A stretch of DNA of 7,315 nucleotides. Origin: Rickettsiaceae bacterium (GTDB taxonomy: Bacteria > Pseudomonadota > Alphaproteobacteria > Rickettsiales > Rickettsiaceae). Below the pieces are notes generated by a model. It was not told where the DNA came from and ran no database searches. It was given only the letters and a program-made list of their open reading frames with translations. The stretch covers positions 1 to 7,315 of the forward strand of contig JAGOJE010000047.1 of NCBI GenBank assembly GCA_017995275.1, read 5' to 3'. Both the position numbers and the translations under genes were made by a program. Below are positions 5,501 through 7,315 of the stretch, in pieces (position 1 is the stretch's first letter; every line of letters starts with the position of its first letter).

Positions 5501-7315
5501 TAGATTTATTGAAGCTTATTTTACTAGTTCCCGTAATAGATAAAATACCAGCAGTTCCAGTACAGGAGATAGGATAGTTAATATTTGTTTCAGCTGTGGC
5601 TACCATATATAAAGAGGAAGCAGATGATCCAAAATTTAATCCATTATCTTCAGCTGCAAGATCAACAATATTCGAAAAAGCTAAAGAAGTATCTGATTCA
5701 TCATCAAATTCTATAGAGGAAAAATATGATATATTATTTGATACAAAAATATTATCAGCTGATCCAGATACTACAACTTTGCCCGCTCTTACTAAGGAGC
5801 TTCCAAAATAGCCATCTATTTGCCTTGTTCCACTTCCTGATAGCTTTAATATCCCAGCACTTCCTGATGTCGCATTTCCTATGAATATGCGTTGTCCATT
5901 GTTTTCACCAGATATTAGTAATGTTGAGTTTTCATTACCATAATATATATCATCACTATATAAATTGTTTTTTGCTTCAAATGTTGCATCATTGGCTATT
6001 TTTATTTTGGAAATATGTCCGTTTGTTGATCCTATATTTTCAGAGATTTTTGTATATGCTCCTTCGGCATTTATAATACCACCATCTAAAGATACGAAAG
6101 ATGCAGATATATTTGATGAGGAATTAATTATAAAGGTAGAAATATTGTCAACAAATCTGATTATATTTATATAGGCTTCATTTCCAGAATAGGTGAAATT
6201 TTTTCCAACTATAAGCTGTTCAATCGGTTTTTCTAAACTACCTATATTGCATGAGATTGTATTATCATAATATGAAGAATCTATGATGCCATAGCCATTA
6301 CCTAAAGAGGTTATATTAGCAATTGATGTAGCTATATTTTCTTCGCCTAATTCTAGTGTTGCAACTTCATTATTAAATTGGACATTTGTCACATATGTAT
6401 TTGCATGAATAGTTACATAGCTCTCATTATTATCATCTCCTATGAATAAATTTTCTACATAGGCATTGGCATCACCTATTGTATCTGTAAATTCTATATT
6501 GTCTGCTGTTACATATATTGAACCAAATGGGTTTGTATCAAGAGATTTGTTAACAATTTTCCTATCTTGAATTCCACTATCATTTAGTATAACGCTATCT
6601 ACTTGATGTGTCAGGCAGATGCTTGCATTATATAAATAATTTACTACACCATTCCCAGTTATATTTACTGTATATTTTGTAGGATCCATTTGAGCGTGAA
6701 AATTTATTACTGCATCTATAATGTTCATTGTTGAAAACTCTACGCTTGAGTAAAAATTATGCTCTCCAGATGTAATGTTTAAAATATTAGTATGTACAGG
6801 GTCAGCGCATTCTGTTTTTGAGTTATTTACAAAAGAAAGTTCATCAGCGTGAATATCTTTTGAGAAAAATGCTGAGCAATCCGTAACTTCTATGATAGAT
6901 AGTCTTGAAATATTAGACCCCAAACTTTCATTGAAACTTGTCTTGTTTCCGCCTGTTATAACAACTCTTCCACCTCCTAGTTCAGGTAAGAAGATATTGG
7001 TATTCACATTCATATCTCCATTTGAGCAATCTATAATTAATTCTACAGAAGAATCTTCAAAAATTACTCCGGAGGTAGCTGATATGTTAGGTGCAGCAAA
7101 TGTTGTTGATGATCCGGCCTTTAAATTTACTAATCTTGCATTCAAAGTGGAATTAAATATAGCATTACTATAGTTATTCACCACATCAGCAAATATTTGA
7201 TCATTGAATGTGGTGTTAGCTGTGGAGGAGATATCTAGTTCTGAGAGTTGGTTGGTATTATTTCCATCTCTGTTTCCGATTGCTTTTGTAAAGGTTGTTG
7301 CAGCAGTGGAGGAGA
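2508..7315 (-). CDS. Giant classical (type Va) autotransporter, Sca/rOmpB-like, 5'-partial
   Basis: At least 1601 residues of a surface autotransporter. Such proteins cross the inner membrane by Sec and insert a C-terminal barrel in the outer membrane, exposing or releasing the passenger; in Rickettsiales they serve adhesion, invasion or surface-layer roles. Numbering from the first complete codon (7313): residues 1 to about 1115 are a Ser/Asn/Thr/Gly/Ile-rich beta-helix-like passenger with degenerate IG repeats. About 1115-1212 is a beta-helix cap (begins near TWNGNN, includes KWKYNSTTMSLVPK). About 1234-1290 is an amphipathic helical linker (starts NALTLAEVIS). About 1322-1601 is the beta-barrel, starting at FGFWSAQFGG. 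No stop codon occurs between GTG 7184 and the window edge, and a repeat copy lies upstream of that GTG, so 7184 is not the real start. Signal peptide and promoter are out of view. No protease motif (such as GDSGS) and no RGD is seen. Family is sure; adhesin function is inference. Confidence 0.9.
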   Translation of the reverse strand, partial: SSTAATTFTKAIGNRDGNNTNQLSELDISSTANTTFNDQIFADVVNNYSNAIFNSTLNARLVNLKAGSSTTFAAPNISATSGVIFEDSSVELIIDCSNGDMNVNTNIFLPELGGGRVVITGGNKTSFNESLGSNISRLSIIEVTDCSAFFSKDIHADELSFVNNSKTECADPVHTNILNITSGEHNFYSSVEFSTMNIIDAVINFHAQMDPTKYTVNITGNGVVNYLYNASICLTHQVDSVILNDSGIQDRKIVNKSLDTNPFGSIYVTADNIEFTDTIGDANAYVENLFIGDDNNESYVTIHANTYVTNVQFNNEVATLELGEENIATSIANITSLGNGYGIIDSSYYDNTISCNIGSLEKPIEQLIVGKNFTYSGNEAYINIIRFVDNISTFIINSSSNISASFVSLDGGIINAEGAYTKISENIGSTNGHISKIKIANDATFEAKNNLYSDDIYYGNENSTLLISGENNGQRIFIGNATSGSAGILKLSGSGTRQIDGYFGSSLVRAGKVVVSGSADNIFVSNNISYFSSIEFDDESDTSLAFSNIVDLAAEDNGLNFGSSASSLYMVATAETNINYPISCTGTAGILSITGTSKISFNKSIASSETNRLILLNLAGIETVFASSVFVKHLSITDSTLSTFQSIVSVESLNLSASNVALLESFSGNINISSGNCSILIADGKQVTGNIDNLTGTNYSGKVTLNGAAIITGTIGETKPLELLSIIPTTGIKAIIQSEVKSKSIEIGSGIVEFEDDVTSNIKFIASESFVILDANNNITGNVDNISNTDGVGTLQLQSGTSVYGNLGETNSLSSIIISHGNYSFTGTIHSNNFVLSDSTSSAIFSSAVNIANATSFSSSSQSLVFNSSANINVDFAGNDATVIINAPDSMSGFSAINSGVSGRGLVIISANQTLGGNIGSNNISEVRIEGSHKLDTAGKNIKASSITNPGSGGQLNIDTPYTGTIGTSSDKFSLVESSANLHLSNLYATNYKSTNSDLEITENMVSDVTLSGSATVKIKSGASFDGKIDGDGGSNTSFIFEDGYTFIKEVGSSKSLGNLSLAENKNYVIQTATVNADIVAGNGSSIEVNNPDTSAKSLTINNTTIELGANTLNLSSGGTWNGNNILNISINDAQDHGMIKVTGGILDISTQNSLTININYPVNKNITSVKLFSASGGTIHEFDGAVTVNNNSSVTKWKYNSTTMSLVPKVNIHQLLQESYGDTALFHSNNSGNALTLAEVISAITDDSERAQAIESLKPVSHSIQVTNVVSDIIHETIGTRIDNVSSQFDSFGSGTSSTPYDVNKTKHSAEAAGDNDINQKFGFWSAQFGGLVKQKENSNNIPAFKSKSYGTTVGFDIEKDRLILGVSGTYCRSTIENTGDKGYTNSPSWKLSLYGAYNIYHGLFTKFSAGYGESQVNTMSYKQLPNLLQNTRTISKYKSKNISAEASIGYRFRASPTIFITPTFGIMYDHAKDTSYMEKGGGITDRYIKAKKYYKMSWLFNLSASAHFYSNHLVFTPEIHANIARSFSYKDPIVRSTLQGSIEEYSQKLSTQKSTYGAGCSIDVGSKKKESITFGIGMDIKVAKKYIARQGFIKLRIAL
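2511..3350 (-). other. Autotransporter beta-barrel domain
   Basis: The last ~280 codons encode alternating hydrophobic/polar strands rich in aromatic residues, starting at FGFWSAQFGGL and including YGTTVGFDIEKDRLILGVSG, WKLSLYGAYNIYHGLF, ASIGYRF, FITPTFGIMYDH and YGAGCSIDV. This order and size match the autotransporter beta-domain (Pfam PF03797 type). The C-terminus, GFIKLRIAL, keeps the alternating hydrophobic pattern of a beta-signal but ends in Leu rather than the usual Phe or Trp. Two cysteines (in YCRST and AGCSID) are unusual for a barrel. Confidence 0.88.
3433..3614 (-). other. Alpha-helical linker preceding the barrel
   Basis: This segment encodes a charged, helix-compatible stretch (NALTLAEVIS, DDSERAQAIESLKP, VVSDIIHETIGTRID) between the last beta-helix rungs and the barrel. 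Its position and its 'AL...I...D...QAIESLKP' pattern match the helix that plugs the barrel pore in classical autotransporters. A short Gly/Ser/Thr-rich stretch (GSGTSSTP) follows it. There is no recognisable SPATE-type cleavage motif, so whether the passenger is released cannot be told. Confidence 0.65.
4142..7283 (-). repeat. Degenerate IG repeats of the passenger (about 12 copies)
   Basis: A short protein motif, approximately x-G-x-[IL]-G-[ST/E]-x-x-x-L-x-x-[LI]-x-[IV], recurs along the passenger. Copies from N- to C-terminal side: IGNRDGNNTNQL (about 7245-7283), LGSNISRLSI (6901-6930), IGDANAYVENL (6460-6483), NIGSLEKPIEQL (6219-6250), NIGSTNGHISKI (6019-6041), YFGSSLV (5796-5813), SIASSETNRLIL (5475-5503), TGTIGETKPLELL (5145-5180), YGNLGETNSLSSI (4868-4904), GGNIGSNNISEV (4540-4568), TGTIGTSSDKF (4400-4427) and EVGSSKSLGNL (4142-4170). 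Spacing is irregular, roughly 45 to 145 residues. The copies have diverged at DNA level, so this is ancient duplication rather than a recombining array. A similar 'GNIG-x-TN-x-L' pattern is known from rickettsial rOmpB passengers. Confidence 0.7.

Noticed and set aside
4117..7173. Several plus-strand open frames of about 70 to 113 codons opposite the autotransporter
   Set aside because: They lie antisense to a well-supported coding frame, have no ribosome binding sites or recognisable domains, and their Ser/Pro/Ile/Phe-rich composition is what the complement of a Ser/Asn/Gly/Thr-rich gene produces.
7182..7184. GTG as the start codon of the autotransporter
   Set aside because: The frame stays open to the window edge and includes further passenger repeats upstream; no Shine-Dalgarno sequence or signal peptide is present at this GTG.
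4142..7283. Passenger repeats as a recombining or phase-variable tandem array
   Set aside because: The motif copies are unevenly spaced and diverged at DNA level, and I saw no long exact repeats or simple-sequence tracts that would drive slippage.
2508..7315. Autotransporter as a recently acquired gene or broken pseudogene
   Set aside because: The frame is intact over more than 1600 codons with a complete barrel, and its AT-rich codon use looks like that of the adjoining housekeeping genes.

Overview
The window is almost wholly coding and low in GC (about one third by eye). It looks like the chromosome of an obligately intracellular alphaproteobacterium, most likely order Rickettsiales. Three observations support this: a tightly packed housekeeping operon in alphaproteobacterial style, AT-rich codon use throughout, and a giant classical autotransporter whose passenger carries a degenerate 'x-IG-[ST]-x-x-x-L-x-x-[LI]' repeat resembling rickettsial surface antigens of the rOmpA/rOmpB (Sca) type. 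I cannot assign a family within the order from sequence alone.

Left part, + strand (1-2511): three genes in a compact operon. The first is the 3' portion of a HemY-like tetratricopeptide (TPR) protein, whose membrane-anchored N-terminus lies outside the window. Two bases later comes a ZapE/AFG1-family ATPase. Eight bases after that is thymidylate kinase (tmk), whose Shine-Dalgarno sequence overlaps the zapE stop codon. The true tmk start is the ATG at 1906, not the TTG at 1894.

Right part, - strand (2508-7315): one very large autotransporter reading frame that is still open at the window edge, so its signal peptide, start and promoter are not visible. In order it has a long Ser/Asn/Thr/Gly/Ile-rich beta-helix-like passenger with at least twelve degenerate IG repeats, a final beta-helix cap, an alpha-helical linker, and a C-terminal beta-barrel of about 280 residues. 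It converges on tmk. The two stop codons overlap in a TTAA tetranucleotide inside an inverted repeat that probably acts as a compact bidirectional terminator.

There is no gene-free stretch over 300 bases, and I see no RNA genes, insertion sequences, CRISPR arrays or attachment sites. The operon serves basic functions (envelope/heme-associated TPR protein, cell-division or protein-quality-control ATPase, dTTP synthesis). The autotransporter is a separate surface-protein gene, probably for host interaction. I find no convincing evidence for a wholly new system. The most noteworthy items are the divergent, cysteine-containing autotransporter and the shared stop/terminator palindrome.
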